Positions 1 through 8,256 are shown, counted from the first letter of the stretch. The stretch: DNA of 64,000 nt from G965276675 sp965276675 (GCA_965276675.1 OZ255624.1:3720001-3784000), one strand, 5' to 3'. Made by a program: numbers and translations. Notes: generated from the sequence alone by a model not told the origin.

Positions 1-1
1 C

Positions 2-493
2 GGTCGCCAGTTCCCTGTCGATCTTCCCCGATCCGAGCAGAAAGAGCAGTTTGGTATCGGTCCAAAGCTGGAGGCATTGGAGCAGGCGAGTCTGCTAAAG
101 GCTAGCGACACTACGGCGGTGGTTCCCGGGATGCTCGATTCACTACGAGGTTCAACTCCGCCCCAACTGGTGAGGCGATACGCACTTACAGCGGAGGGCC
201 GGAAGTATTTCAAGCAAATCACCGGCACACTCGGGCAGCCCAGAGGATTCTGTTACGGGCGGAAGACCGTCGATTCCATCGTAAAATGGACGGAGCCGGC
301 TGCGGTGGGTCAATCCTCTCAGACTGAGATCACCTATACCTACAGGATCGTGGACCCTGCAGCCTGGGCGGAACGCCCGGACGTGCAGCAGGCATTCCCG
401 GACATCCGATCAAATCTCAACGGGGTATCGAAGACGACTGAGCAGACCGGATTGCAGTTGACCAGCAGGGGCTGGGAGGTACCGGGACAATAA
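2..493 (+). CDS. Hypothetical protein, 5'-truncated by the window edge
   Basis: The frame is open from the first complete codon of the window to a TAA at 491-493, about 163 codons, so the true start is probably outside; an internal TTG near 77 is not a convincing start. The protein is mixed hydrophilic with a motif YALTAEGRKYF and a later stretch VKWTEP and TYTYRIVD that looks like beta strands of a small soluble or periplasmic domain. I do not recognise the family. It converges on the virB11 gene 30 bp downstream. It may be element cargo. Confidence 0.6.
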   Translation, partial: GRQFPVDLPRSEQKEQFGIGPKLEALEQASLLKASDTTAVVPGMLDSLRGSTPPQLVRRYALTAEGRKYFKQITGTLGQPRGFCYGRKTVDSIVKWTEPAAVGQSSQTEITYTYRIVDPAAWAERPDVQQAFPDIRSNLNGVSKTTEQTGLQLTSRGWEVPGQ

Positions 494-525
494 TCCGTGA
501 TCTTGGAAGCGTAGGGATCGACATC

Positions 526-1425
526 TCAGACAGATCTACGGATCTCTGTGACATGGCGCCATCCGTCGTCATTCGTTACATGCACGACCACGTTGATGGA
601 TCGTTCACACTCCTCCTCGACATCGTGCAAGGGCACGCCCCCTGCGCCACGCATGGCAAGCTGGGCCAGTCGCCGCAATGCGTCCTGGGCGCTGTTGGCA
701 TGGATGGTCGTCAGCGACCCGCGATGGCCTGTGTTCAAAGCATCGAGGAAGACGCGAGCCTCTGGACCGCGTATCTCACCTACAACGATCCTGTCTGGCC
801 TGTGGCGAAGCGCAGCCTTAAGCAGGTCGGCGAAACCGATCTGACTCCTATGCGTATCGAGCTGTGCCTCGGCGGATATTACGTGCGGCTTCCTGATGTT
901 GAGTTCGGCGACATCTTCAAGGATCAGGATTCGCTCGCCGTCGGGGATGAATGCGGACAATACATTTGCGAGGGTTGTCTTACCGGAGCCGGTTCCGCCC
1001 GAGATCAAGATGTTGTCGCCATGCTGGACGTGATTTGCCAGACCCTCCGCCTGTGAGTCGGTGAGCATCTCACGCTCGATCAGGTCATCAATATTGAAGT
1101 TCCGCGAGGTGAACTTGCGGACGCTCATCATCGGACTTGGATTGACGACTGGCGGAATGAGCGCCGCCATGCGGCTCCCGTCCGGGAGACGCAGGTTCAT
1201 GATGGGTGAATCGGCGTCGAGCTTCTTGCCGAAACGATTGGCAATCACTTCGAGGCCAGTCAGCAGCTCACCATCCTCGAAGTGGATACCGGATTGCAAA
1301 ACGATGTGACCTTGCTCTTCGATCCAGACTGAGCCGTCAGGATTGACCATGATCTCGGATATGACCGTACTCAGTAGCAAATGCTCGATTGGTTTCAGGA
1401 ACGGGATAATGAGTTCAAAGCTCAA
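526..1425 (-). CDS. trbB: VirB11/TrbB-type conjugal transfer ATPase
   Basis: Hexameric traffic ATPase that powers pilus assembly and substrate transfer at the cytoplasmic face of the type IV secretion channel. The 299-residue protein shows Walker A GGTGSGKT at about 143-150, an acidic Walker B-like VGEIRG at 215-220 and the family His box GHRGSLTTIHAN at 233-244. N-terminal residues 1-100 form the usual variable domain. Its start overlaps the virD4 stop by 4 bp, so the two are translationally coupled. It is separated from the rest of the trb genes by about 7 kb, which is unusual for trb operons but leaves the function clear. Confidence 0.93.
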   Translation of the reverse strand: MSFELIIPFLKPIEHLLLSTVISEIMVNPDGSVWIEEQGHIVLQSGIHFEDGELLTGLEVIANRFGKKLDADSPIMNLRLPDGSRMAALIPPVVNPSPMMSVRKFTSRNFNIDDLIEREMLTDSQAEGLANHVQHGDNILISGGTGSGKTTLANVLSAFIPDGERILILEDVAELNIRKPHVISAEAQLDTHRSQIGFADLLKAALRHRPDRIVVGEIRGPEARVFLDALNTGHRGSLTTIHANSAQDALRRLAQLAMRGAGGVPLHDVEEECERSINVVVHVTNDDGWRHVTEIRRSV

Positions 1426-3458
1426 GACGGTATCCTCTCCGGATCAAAGGCGATCCTCTCCTGGTCGAACCAGGACATCGCGATGGGCAGGAAGTCGGGC
1501 TTGAGATAGCAGTACGTCGGTGGCAATGGGCTGATTCCGTCGAATGCGACGACCACGGACTGTGCGTTTTTAAGATCGAAGAAGACCTTCTCCTCGAAGA
1601 GCGGCTCCATGTGTTTCTGATACTGCTTCGACGCGGAGACGGAACCTTTGCTGGATGAGGTGCGACCCGAAAGCCATCCTACGTTGGCGTTGGTCGAAGA
1701 CTCGGATACGGTGTAGCTGATGCGGGTGCGGTCCGCCTTTCCGCACAGCTCGGAGGCGTACCGGGCGGTTTCAGGATCGGTCGTTGTTAGGAAAACCTTG
1801 TTGCGGAGGGCCTGCAGAAGTGTCTTGACACCCTCATTAGGCAGCGCATCCTTGAGACTGGATATGCTCTGCGTGGCAACGATAGGAATGCACTTCGGCT
1901 GACGCGATAGGGACAGAAATCGCTCGTCGCCGGTGGGATTGTCACCGCCGACCGTGGCGAAGTTCTGATACTCATCGCACACGAAGACGGTCGGGCGATA
2001 GTGTCTCTCCGGGTGAGCATCCATCCTGGGAATGCGCAACTGAACCGCACGCTGGTAGTCGATCTTCATCATGGTGCCGATGGTCTTCGCCAGCGCCGGG
2101 TTCAGGGCCACAGGAAAGTTCAGACCGACGACCGCTCCTGATTCGATCAACTCATCAAAGGCCGGGAGGACGCGGCCTGTCGGATCGGTAGCGCACGGCT
2201 TGCCGTCATACAGCTCCTTCGGTGGGCAGAAGACGCGGCGCACGTCGGGATCGGTCTCGAAGAGCGAAAGGAAGACGACGATACCCTGGATAATGGAGGT
2301 CTTGACCTCGGAGCGAAAGAACTTCCAGTGCTCCCAATACCAATATTGGATACTGTCGAAGCGATCCCGCTGCTCCGGTGGGTAATGCTTGCGAGTGAAG
2401 ATATCGAAGACTGCGGAAGTCTCCTGTGTGAGCAGGTTCTCCAGCGCCTCCGTCCATGGGATCAGATGAAGGTCTGCATCCTTATTCCACTCGAAGCCAA
2501 GCGGAGAAAGCAGCCCTTCATGCTCCCGGTAAGAATCCTTGCTCATTCCGATATAGCTGGTAGCACTGAAACGCGATCCAACCTCAGTTAGCAGATCCTC
2601 GAGCTTGCCCGCGCTGATGACGGTGCGGAAGAGATCGACCATTGTGAGATATCCGTCGCGGATACGATGGAGCAGGATCACGTACCGGACGAGGTCCGTG
2701 TAGGACTGCTGCCAGAACGGTTCCTTGCCTTTGCCCCAGATCGACGTGATGATGGAGGCGATGTTGAATGCCTGCGCGTAAGCATCGAGAGTATTGTTGA
2801 GCGGGTTATAGCGAATGTCGCCGTCGAGTGACACTTCGACGTAGTCCTGTCCCCGCCCGCACGATTTCAGAATGCGCTGAAGCTGACGGCAGAGATCGCC
2901 TTTGACTTCCAAGACGATTCCCGACAGCTTACGCACCGGATCGTCGGCGCGATACGCGAACAACTGGCGCATCGCGGGCAGGATCAGCCCATAGGTCTTG
3001 CCGCTGCCGATCGAGCCGAAGGACGCGATACCGGTATAGAGGCCGCGTTCTGGAATCGAGAGCCACTGCGGAGCGGCGCTCGGCGTCGGAACGAGCTGCC
3101 TATGCACCTCTCCAAGAACGAGAGACAGATCTGTTCGGGTTCGTGGATTGGAATACGGAGGCAATGAACCCGGAGGCAGCTTTTGCTCACTCCTATAGAA
3201 ATGGACATACAGCAGCGAAAAGATCATGGAGCAAGCAATGAACGGCGTCGAATACAAAAACAGATCGTAGCTCCAGACGACTGCGTGAAATGCTGCAGGC
3301 CGTTCCAACTCGATCAGGCGAAGAAACGGATTTGCAGTATTGACTTGGAACATGCTGTTGAGGAGGATGCCAACGGTCGCGCTCGTTCCAAGCGCGAGCA
3401 CGATGCGGTACTCGACCAGCGGACGGACGATGTTCTGAAGTGAACCTACTAGGCGCAT
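1422..3458 (-). CDS. virD4: VirD4/TraG-type coupling protein
   Basis: Type IV coupling protein that brings the relaxase-DNA complex to the secretion channel. It has two N-terminal membrane segments (about 19-36 and 60-85), then Walker A GSIGSGKT at about 148-155 and Walker B-like VFVCDEYQNFA near 500, followed by the TraG/TraD-like C-terminal region with LSRQPKCIPIVATQS. 678 residues fits the family. It overlaps virB11 by 4 bp and follows a small RHH-like gene by 15 bp, a typical mobilisation neighbourhood. The relaxase that should accompany it is not visible in this window. Confidence 0.92.
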   Translation of the reverse strand: MRLVGSLQNIVRPLVEYRIVLALGTSATVGILLNSMFQVNTANPFLRLIELERPAAFHAVVWSYDLFLYSTPFIACSMIFSLLYVHFYRSEQKLPPGSLPPYSNPRTRTDLSLVLGEVHRQLVPTPSAAPQWLSIPERGLYTGIASFGSIGSGKTYGLILPAMRQLFAYRADDPVRKLSGIVLEVKGDLCRQLQRILKSCGRGQDYVEVSLDGDIRYNPLNNTLDAYAQAFNIASIITSIWGKGKEPFWQQSYTDLVRYVILLHRIRDGYLTMVDLFRTVISAGKLEDLLTEVGSRFSATSYIGMSKDSYREHEGLLSPLGFEWNKDADLHLIPWTEALENLLTQETSAVFDIFTRKHYPPEQRDRFDSIQYWYWEHWKFFRSEVKTSIIQGIVVFLSLFETDPDVRRVFCPPKELYDGKPCATDPTGRVLPAFDELIESGAVVGLNFPVALNPALAKTIGTMMKIDYQRAVQLRIPRMDAHPERHYRPTVFVCDEYQNFATVGGDNPTGDERFLSLSRQPKCIPIVATQSISSLKDALPNEGVKTLLQALRNKVFLTTTDPETARYASELCGKADRTRISYTVSESSTNANVGWLSGRTSSSKGSVSASKQYQKHMEPLFEEKVFFDLKNAQSVVVAFDGISPLPPTYCYLKPDFLPIAMSWFDQERIAFDPERIPS

Positions 3459-3473
3459 AGATTGATGCCTCTC

Positions 3474-3791
3474 TTATCCGTGAGCTGCGACGCTTGATGT
3501 CGGCCCATTCGATTTTGTGGCAGGATCGGATACCGGTTTGATTGGTGTAAGAGAAGATTTTGCTGCTCCTGCTGACCGTGCAGTGTTCGCAACAGAGCTC
3601 GTCTTATATTTCTGGAAGTCTTCTTCTTGGATGAGCGCGAAGCGCAGTAGCTCGTTAACGACATAGTTCGTTTCGTTGTTCGACCACTGCGCCAGCAACT
3701 CGATGTCCTCGGCGATAGTCTGGTCGATGGAGGATTGGAGCTTCGCGCGCCGAATCTTGCTGACGCCGTGTTCTAGTTTCAGCTTGCTCAT
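3474..3791 (-). CDS. Small basic protein, possible ribbon-helix-helix mobilisation accessory factor
   Basis: I chose ATG at 3791 because AGGAG sits 7 bp upstream; an in-frame upstream ATG has no such site. The 105-residue product starts MSKLKLEHGVSKIRRAKLQ and continues with a helix pair around IAEDIELLAQWSNNE and NYVVNELLRFAL, which resembles a ribbon-helix-helix dimer; the last third is Ser/Pro-rich and probably disordered. It lies just upstream of virD4 and next to a strongly structured DNA element, the usual place for an oriT-binding MobC/TraJ-like helper. That role is inference; the family match is weak. Confidence 0.6.
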   Translation of the reverse strand: MSKLKLEHGVSKIRRAKLQSSIDQTIAEDIELLAQWSNNETNYVVNELLRFALIQEEDFQKYKTSSVANTARSAGAAKSSLTPIKPVSDPATKSNGPTSSVAAHG

Positions 3792-3892
3792 GGATGTCTC
3801 CTGTCGATGAATTGCGTATCCTTCCCGGATGCGATATGGATCAGTCACTGATGCTGAACTGATCCGCTTCATGTTCTGCGCAGATCAATCCG

Positions 3893-3997
3893 GTATCTGC
3901 CAGATCTGTTCTGGATACTTGGGGCCTCGGGGCGGGAGCGACCAGCGCGGCTTCAGCCGTCGCGGGAAGTGCGGAGCACTGGGGTCGCTCCCGCCCC
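3893..3997. other. Branched inverted-repeat structure, candidate oriT or structured origin
   Basis: Two nested signals lie in the 220-bp gap between the RHH-like gene and its upstream neighbour. GTATC/GATAC with CAG/CTG form an imperfect repeat at 3893-3918. Then GGGGCGGGAGCGACC (3929-3943) pairs perfectly over 15 bp with 3983-3997. The 39-bp loop contains two further hairpins: GCGCGGC-TTCA-GCCG-T-CGC (3945-3963) and AGTGC-GGA-GCACT (3968-3980). The result is a three-way junction. Proximity to virD4 favours oriT or a priming site; a structured RNA is the alternative. Confidence 0.5.
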
Positions 3998-4012
3998 CAC
4001 ACCTACCTTCCA

Positions 4013-5095
4013 TCACCTACCTTCTTTCGTAAATCGTTGTCTTTGCAAGACTTCTTGTCGGAACAGAGGCAGACTATTAGACCGGGCACTAGACCCGAGT
4101 TGCGGCTGTGCCTTCCTCTCGCGGCGGAACTGATACAGCGGATAGTTGTACGACATGAGGACGGTCGTGAACTTCGCTTGCGGTCCCTGCTGCTGAAACC
4201 GTAGGCGGATGCGCTCCGCGCTGGTGCTGCCGATCTTCCAGGCAGCGCACAGCGCCCTATGTTCGAGCGTCGTGTAAATGCGTTCACCCTCCCGCAGGAC
4301 AGCAAGGTCGCCGAGGGTAATCGGACGCTTCTGCGTCTCCTTGTTCTCGTCGACGCGGAGGTATTCGAGAAAGTGATCGACTCCTCGCGGCGTCATCGAA
4401 GTGACACCAAGCGCGCCCGTCTCCGGGTAGAGCGCCGCGAAAACCTTCGCGGCACGCTCGAAATTACGGTCGGAGTCGGCGAGGTAGAGCAGCTCGAAGC
4501 TAGGGAGCGCCGCGAAGACAGCGCGACACCGGCGCAGAAAACTCTCGAAACCGCTGGTGGAGAGAGCGCCCTCGTCGAAGAAGCTGAAGCGGACGGATCG
4601 CTGTTCATCTACAAGGATGGGGAACTCTTCGGGAAAACGATGCGTGCCTCCTCCGCGCGTATGCGGGATGAGGGCTTCACTCAGGCCAAGGGTCTGAGTG
4701 AAGAAGGCTAGCTTTGCCTCAGACGAATCGAGGAGCCTGTCGCTGAGGTGGTCGAGGACGAAGTCCAAGACCATAAGGCGAGACTTAATCTGTGCGTCAC
4801 CTTTCAGTCGGCGGTGCTGCGAAGCAGCCAGCCCGACTGCCGCATACACTTCCCTCGAGGTGAGGTGATAGACAAAGCGAGCCTGCCCGCAGGCGATGCT
4901 TTGGAGATGACCGAGCGCACCAGCTTTGCGGAGGAGCTGCGCGGCGATAGCCCCGCGCTCCCGCTCGATGAAGCGGCCATACTGTCGGCGCAGGAAGTAG
5001 CCGGAGTGCAGGGCGACCAGGTACAGGAAGGCGGCCTCACGTTCCGTGTACCCCACGGACTCCAGCACCGGAACGGGATCGTAATTGAGTGTCAT
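4013..5095 (-). CDS. Hypothetical element protein with winged-helix-like N-terminus
   Basis: 360 residues, no signal peptide or membrane segment. The first 70 residues (TEREAAFLYLVALHSGYFLRRQ, described here only in outline) look like a helix-turn-helix/winged-helix region, followed by a long soluble domain with FSFFDEG and LYLADSDRNF segments. Its start overlaps the upstream gene's stop by 4 bp (ATGA), so the two are co-translated. Protein pairs of this sort accompany trb clusters on other mobile elements. I do not recognise a named family; a role in DNA processing is only inferred from context. Confidence 0.6.
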   Translation of the reverse strand: MTLNYDPVPVLESVGYTEREAAFLYLVALHSGYFLRRQYGRFIERERGAIAAQLLRKAGALGHLQSIACGQARFVYHLTSREVYAAVGLAASQHRRLKGDAQIKSRLMVLDFVLDHLSDRLLDSSEAKLAFFTQTLGLSEALIPHTRGGGTHRFPEEFPILVDEQRSVRFSFFDEGALSTSGFESFLRRCRAVFAALPSFELLYLADSDRNFERAAKVFAALYPETGALGVTSMTPRGVDHFLEYLRVDENKETQKRPITLGDLAVLREGERIYTTLEHRALCAAWKIGSTSAERIRLRFQQQGPQAKFTTVLMSYNYPLYQFRRERKAQPQLGSSARSNSLPLFRQEVLQRQRFTKEGR

Positions 5096-6156
5096 AGGTC
5101 GAGTACATCCCGCATCATGTTGTGGTCGTCCTCAATTTTGGAAGTGATGCTGGCACGGTCGGCACCAGCGGCATAAGCGCGGAAACCTGCTTGCGCCTTA
5201 GCGCGCAGGTGACCGGGCCGGTAGGCTGCGGTCAAAACCTCTATGTCCTCGTGGCCGGTGCGCGAACCCTGATCCTGATCGTCGTTCAGCTTGCGCTCGA
5301 ACTCGACCCGCACATCGGGGATCTGGATGCGGCCATCGACGAAGGGCAGCTCCTGCTGCTTGGCGACATGCTCTTTGATATCGGCCATGTCGCGCGTCGG
5401 GTCGGCCTTACGCTCGGCATAAATGGCCTTCTGGACATCGGCCTTGATCTCGAAGTCGAGTTTCACGCGGAGATTCGTACCGCCCTGGTCGGTTATCTTC
5501 TCCGCCTCTTTGCGATAGGCGCGTCGGATGAGGGAGTCATGCTCGATCTCGCGCGGCTTCACAAATCCCGCGTACACAGTCTGCCCCGCTGGAACCTCGC
5601 CGCTATTCCGTAGCCACGCGCGACCGTCTTTGGTCAGTGTGGCGACCTCGATACGGTCGATATGACGGCGTTTCCCGTCACGGCGAAGATTGATGTGCCG
5701 GGTCTCGACCAAACCTTTGGAACGCAGATAGCTCAAGTCCTCCCGCAACACGCGCTGCTTGCCGCCGTAGACCGTATCGGCGAGATCGTCGGTGCGGACG
5801 ACGCGAAAGCGTCCCAGCTCCAGCATCGCTTTACGTTCCTCGGGCCTGAGCTGCATGCCGATAGTCTGCGTGGGAATGCGGTTCCGCTGGGTGCGCCGGG
5901 AGTCGGGGGCCTCGCGCGGGTCTTTCCCCTCGCGTCGCGCTGGAGCGTCATGTTCTTTCCGTTGCGGCGCAGACTTGGCACGGCGCGGTGGCGCATGGTT
6001 CAGTCGGTGTTCTCCGGCACGCTCCGTCAGCGCCTTCAGCCGGCGCAGGATGGGGTGCGCCTCCTGCGGCTTCGGAACATTGCGTTCAGTCGTGCCCGGA
6101 GCTTCGGGCATAATCTCACGCTGACGCGGAACGTCCTGGGGTATATCGAGTCTCAT
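5092..6156 (-). CDS. Replic_Relax-like winged-helix protein
   Basis: 354 residues. Residues 1-100 are highly charged and Arg/Pro-rich. A winged helix follows (LGRFRVVRTDDLADTVYGG, then LREDLSYLRSKGLVE), then a domain with HDSLIRRAY, VKLDFEIK and the motif IPDVRVEFE. A winged helix followed by H...E...PD is the layout of the replication-relaxation (Replic_Relax) family found in mobile elements, whose biochemistry is poorly defined. It overlaps both neighbours by 4 bp. If the element has an unconventional relaxase or initiator in this window, this gene or its downstream partner is the best candidate. Confidence 0.55.
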   Translation of the reverse strand: MRLDIPQDVPRQREIMPEAPGTTERNVPKPQEAHPILRRLKALTERAGEHRLNHAPPRRAKSAPQRKEHDAPARREGKDPREAPDSRRTQRNRIPTQTIGMQLRPEERKAMLELGRFRVVRTDDLADTVYGGKQRVLREDLSYLRSKGLVETRHINLRRDGKRRHIDRIEVATLTKDGRAWLRNSGEVPAGQTVYAGFVKPREIEHDSLIRRAYRKEAEKITDQGGTNLRVKLDFEIKADVQKAIYAERKADPTRDMADIKEHVAKQQELPFVDGRIQIPDVRVEFERKLNDDQDQGSRTGHEDIEVLTAAYRPGHLRAKAQAGFRAYAAGADRASITSKIEDDHNMMRDVLDL

Positions 6157-6446
6157 ACACCCTCCCCGTCATCGCCGCGCTCCGCAGGAGCAGGCGCAAA
6201 TTGAATCGAGGTCTGTACTTTCGAGGACTTCGCGGCCGGCTTCTTCACTCGGTCACCGGCAGCAGACGGCGAAACGGTTTCAACAGAAACGGATGATGCC
6301 TTTGGCTTCTGGCCGACGACATGACGCACGTCGTAGTCGGCCACGCGGGTGAAGCGATCCATCTCTTTCTCGGCGGCTTGGCGCATCGCGCGGATCTTGG
6401 CCACAAGATCTGGCGTGCGCTCCACGTATTGATCTTCGGTCTGCAT
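6153..6446 (-). CDS. Small hypothetical protein
   Basis: 97 residues: an N-terminal charged helical stretch (PDLVAKIRAMRQAAEKEMDR) followed by a low-complexity Ser/Pro/Ala/Lys tail. The reading frame overlaps the downstream Replic_Relax-like gene by 4 bp and follows a membrane-protein gene by 2 bp, so it belongs to the same transcript. No family is recognised. Confidence 0.55.
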   Translation of the reverse strand: MQTEDQYVERTPDLVAKIRAMRQAAEKEMDRFTRVADYDVRHVVGQKPKASSVSVETVSPSAAGDRVKKPAAKSSKVQTSIQFAPAPAERGDDGEGV

Positions 6447-6448
6447 TG

Positions 6449-6754
6449 TCAGCGCTCCTCCTCATCTCCGAACTGCGCAAGGATTTCGCCGGAGAGTTCG
6501 CTCTGTCCGGTATGGATTTCCTGGTCGAGATGTCTGAGCTTGCGGCCTGTGTCGCGCAGGAAGAACTTGCGTTCGATCCAGACGGTGAGTCCGAGGATGT
6601 TGGCGAAGAGAAGAGCGGCGTAGACCGCGATGCTCTGGAGGTAGCGGTGCAGGATGAGACTGCGCCATGGCACAAGGAAGTGCAGCTCGTGCATCGACCA
6701 GAAGCCGAGCGCGAGAAAGATCAGTGTGGCGACGAAGACTGCATTGGCGATCAT
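6449..6754 (-). CDS. Small two-segment inner-membrane protein
   Basis: 101 residues with hydrophobic segments at about 1-18 (IANAVFVATLIFLALGFW) and 42-62 (SIAVYAALLFANILGLTVWI), then a charged cytoplasmic tail with a coiled-coil-like region. No family is recognised. It sits first in the short operon 6754 to 4013, downstream of a terminator hairpin that separates it from the SSB genes. Confidence 0.55.
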   Translation of the reverse strand: MIANAVFVATLIFLALGFWSMHELHFLVPWRSLILHRYLQSIAVYAALLFANILGLTVWIERKFFLRDTGRKLRHLDQEIHTGQSELSGEILAQFGDEEER

Positions 6755-6800
6755 CGGTATCCTTTCCGCCGCGATCTTTGCGCGGCACGATCAAAAGAAA

Positions 6801-6823
6801 GCGGAGAGGTTGAGCCTCTCCGC
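6801..6823 (-). terminator. Intrinsic terminator downstream of the SSB genes
   Basis: GCGGAGAGG (6801-6809) and CCTCTCCGC (6815-6823) form a perfect 9-bp stem with a 5-nt loop. On the minus strand it is followed by a T-rich run (TTTCTTTT). It lies 17 bp after the stop of the SSB-like gene. Confidence 0.75.
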
Positions 6824-6839
6824 AAAATAGGGAAAACGG

Positions 6840-7235
6840 TTAGCTGTCTTCACCGGAATCGATGAGCGCCTCTGGCCGATCCAGCCTGGTGATCCGAGTT
6901 GCGTGAACGGCATAGGAGCTTTGCATCACTGGAAAGCGTTCACCGGCAACGATCACCGATCGTTCCTGCTGCTGCGCCCGAAGTTGGCCTTCGACTTCCA
7001 GGTAGTCGCCGCGCCTCATGCCGCGGACCATTCCGCAGAAGTAAGGACCGGGGCAGACGATGCGATGCCAGTCAATGCGCGAGTTCCATTCATTGGCCGA
7101 GAGATCCCAGGTACCGGAGACACTCGCCAGCAACAGAACCGCGTATGCGTCCATCTGGATTCGGTCGGATGCGGGAGCTTCGGCATCTCTGCCAAGAAAG
7201 CCACGAAGTTTGACGGTGTTTTCGAAGAGCTGCAT
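6840..7235 (-). CDS. Divergent single-stranded DNA-binding protein paralogue
   Basis: ATG at 7235 is preceded by GGGAGG 7 bp upstream. The 131-residue product begins MQLFENTVKLRGFLGRDAE, parallel to the start of the adjacent ssb product, and keeps the OB-fold landmarks DWHRIVC and GDYLEVEGQL. It is much diverged elsewhere and lacks the acidic C-terminal tip of canonical SSBs apart from EALIDSGEDS. It probably binds ssDNA during conjugative transfer or is a paralogue kept for a different partner. It arose by duplication of the neighbouring gene, 31 bp away. Confidence 0.75.
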   Translation of the reverse strand: MQLFENTVKLRGFLGRDAEAPASDRIQMDAYAVLLLASVSGTWDLSANEWNSRIDWHRIVCPGPYFCGMVRGMRRGDYLEVEGQLRAQQQERSVIVAGERFPVMQSSYAVHATRITRLDRPEALIDSGEDS

Positions 7236-7266
7236 GGCGGAACCTCCCGAGGGAGGACAACGCGGC

Positions 7267-7680
7267 CTAAGCCGCGTCGTCCTCCGTGATCGGCTCGGCA
7301 TCGGGATTCTCTCCGCGCGAGCTCTCGGGCTGCGCCAGCTTCTTGACGATGCTGGCGCGCACCTCCCAACCACGGCGCTTGACTGTGGTCTTCTTCTTGC
7401 CCTCACCGACCTGGACGTCGAACTCGGAGCTGCGCAGCTCGCCTTCGATCTCGACGTAGTCACCCTTCTTCAGGTTCTTCGCGCAGTCGGCGGGCTTGCC
7501 GAAGGCGACGATGCGGTGCCATTCGGTGTGGTTCACCCACTCGTTCTTCTGCTTGTCCTTGTAGCCGGACTTGGTGGCCAGCGACAGGACCGTGAAGGTC
7601 TTCTGCTGCTTGGTGGCGAAGTTCTCGGCGTCCTTGCCCAAAAACCCCTTCAGCTTGATGTTGTTTTCGTAGAGTGCCAT
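7267..7680 (-). CDS. ssb: Single-stranded DNA-binding protein
   Basis: Start ATG at 7680 with AGGAG 7 bp upstream. The 137-residue protein has the SSB OB fold: NIKLKGFLGKDAE, then TVLSLATKSGYK, EWHRIVAFGK, KKGDYVEIEGELR and RRGWEVRASIV. The acidic tail TEDDAA stands in for the usual DDDIPF tip. ICE- and plasmid-borne SSBs coat the transferred strand. The gene has a leader that resembles that of the methyltransferase gene at 18.9 kb, and a decayed inverted copy lies just upstream. Confidence 0.9.
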   Translation of the reverse strand: MALYENNIKLKGFLGKDAENFATKQQKTFTVLSLATKSGYKDKQKNEWVNHTEWHRIVAFGKPADCAKNLKKGDYVEIEGELRSSEFDVQVGEGKKKTTVKRRGWEVRASIVKKLAQPESSRGENPDAEPITEDDAA

Positions 7681-7764
7681 GTCATTTCTCCTGTTTGTAT
7701 TTGCCCGGATTGCCCTCGGGACACTCCTGCGCGAAGCGACGCGAGGTGCCCCGCTCCCAAGTGC
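7681..7764 (-). promoter_or_regulatory. ssb 5' leader shared with the methyltransferase gene at 18.9 kb
   Basis: Read on the minus strand, this leader and the one at 18877-18955 share ordered blocks: CTTGGGAGC, CTCGCG, TGTCC-GAG, TCCGGG and AGGAGA before the start codon. The trbC leader has a weaker match (GGAGTGCCCC, GCAAAT, AGGAG). Conservation of spaced blocks without coding potential suggests a cis-acting DNA or RNA element. Confidence 0.5.
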
Positions 7765-7790
7765 CAAGCGGCGCTTTTACGGAAGGTTCG

Positions 7791-7831
7791 GAAAATCTTT
7801 TTGCGTTCTTGTTTTTTGCACAAAGATTTTC
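7791..7831. repeat. Hairpin at the centre of a large imperfect inverted duplication
   Basis: GAAAATCTTT (7791-7800) and AAAGATTTTC (7822-7831) are perfect inverted arms around a 21-nt T-rich spacer, and the match continues imperfectly outward (TTACGG/CCGTAA). This is the axis between the ssb gene with its leader on one side and a decayed inverted ssb copy with its leader on the other. Confidence 0.65.
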
Positions 7832-7945
7832 TGAAAGCCGTAACCCGTAGGGCGGCGAAGCCGAAGCAGAGACGCGCCGTGCCGCAGGGCGCGGGGTAAG
7901 CACCGAAGCGAGTGACCGAGGGTGAGCAGGGAAAATACGGGAGAG

Positions 7946-8240
7946 ATGGTGCTCTACGGAAACACCTTTCTGAAGGGTGCATGGCGCGTCGGACGCCATC
8001 GCCACCAGGCGGCAGAAGCCTTTTTGTGTTCGCAGGCCACCAAGTCCGGCTACAAAAGCAGAGATTGAGTGCACCGCATCGGGTGGCACTGTACGGCCTC
8101 CGGCATTCTGACGCGCGAAGAGCCTGAAGAAGGGTGATACAGCAGTAGGCGAAGTGTGCGGCTCCTCATCCAGGGCGGCGAGGGCAAGAAGAAGACTCGC
8201 TTCGATCCGCGGTTGGGAGGTGCGCGCCAGTATCGTTGGA
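7946..8240 (+). pseudogene. Decayed inverted copy of ssb
   Basis: An ATG at 7946 preceded by GGGAGAG opens MVLYGNTFLKG, matching the ssb start. Later, in other frames, come ATKSGYK followed at once by a stop, then VHRIGWH, then GEGKKKT and finally RGWEVRASIV, each matching a segment of the intact ssb product in order. At least two frameshifts and a stop break it. Its upstream sequence (GAGTG-CCGAGGG, AAAATAC, GGGAG) also matches the ssb leader, so leader and gene were duplicated together in inverted orientation. Confidence 0.75.
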
Positions 8241-8256
8241 ATTGGCGTTTGTCGGC

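Noticed and set aside
4259..4711. Plus-strand frame of 150 codons opposite the 4013-5095 gene
   Set aside because: It is an antisense shadow with Arg/Glu-rich composition and no ribosome binding site; the minus-strand frame is coupled to its neighbours.
6840..7463. A 207-residue start (7463) for the SSB-like gene
   Set aside because: The extra N-terminus is a low-complexity Arg/Ser shadow of the adjacent ssb in another frame; ATG 7235 has a proper ribosome binding site and matches the SSB start.
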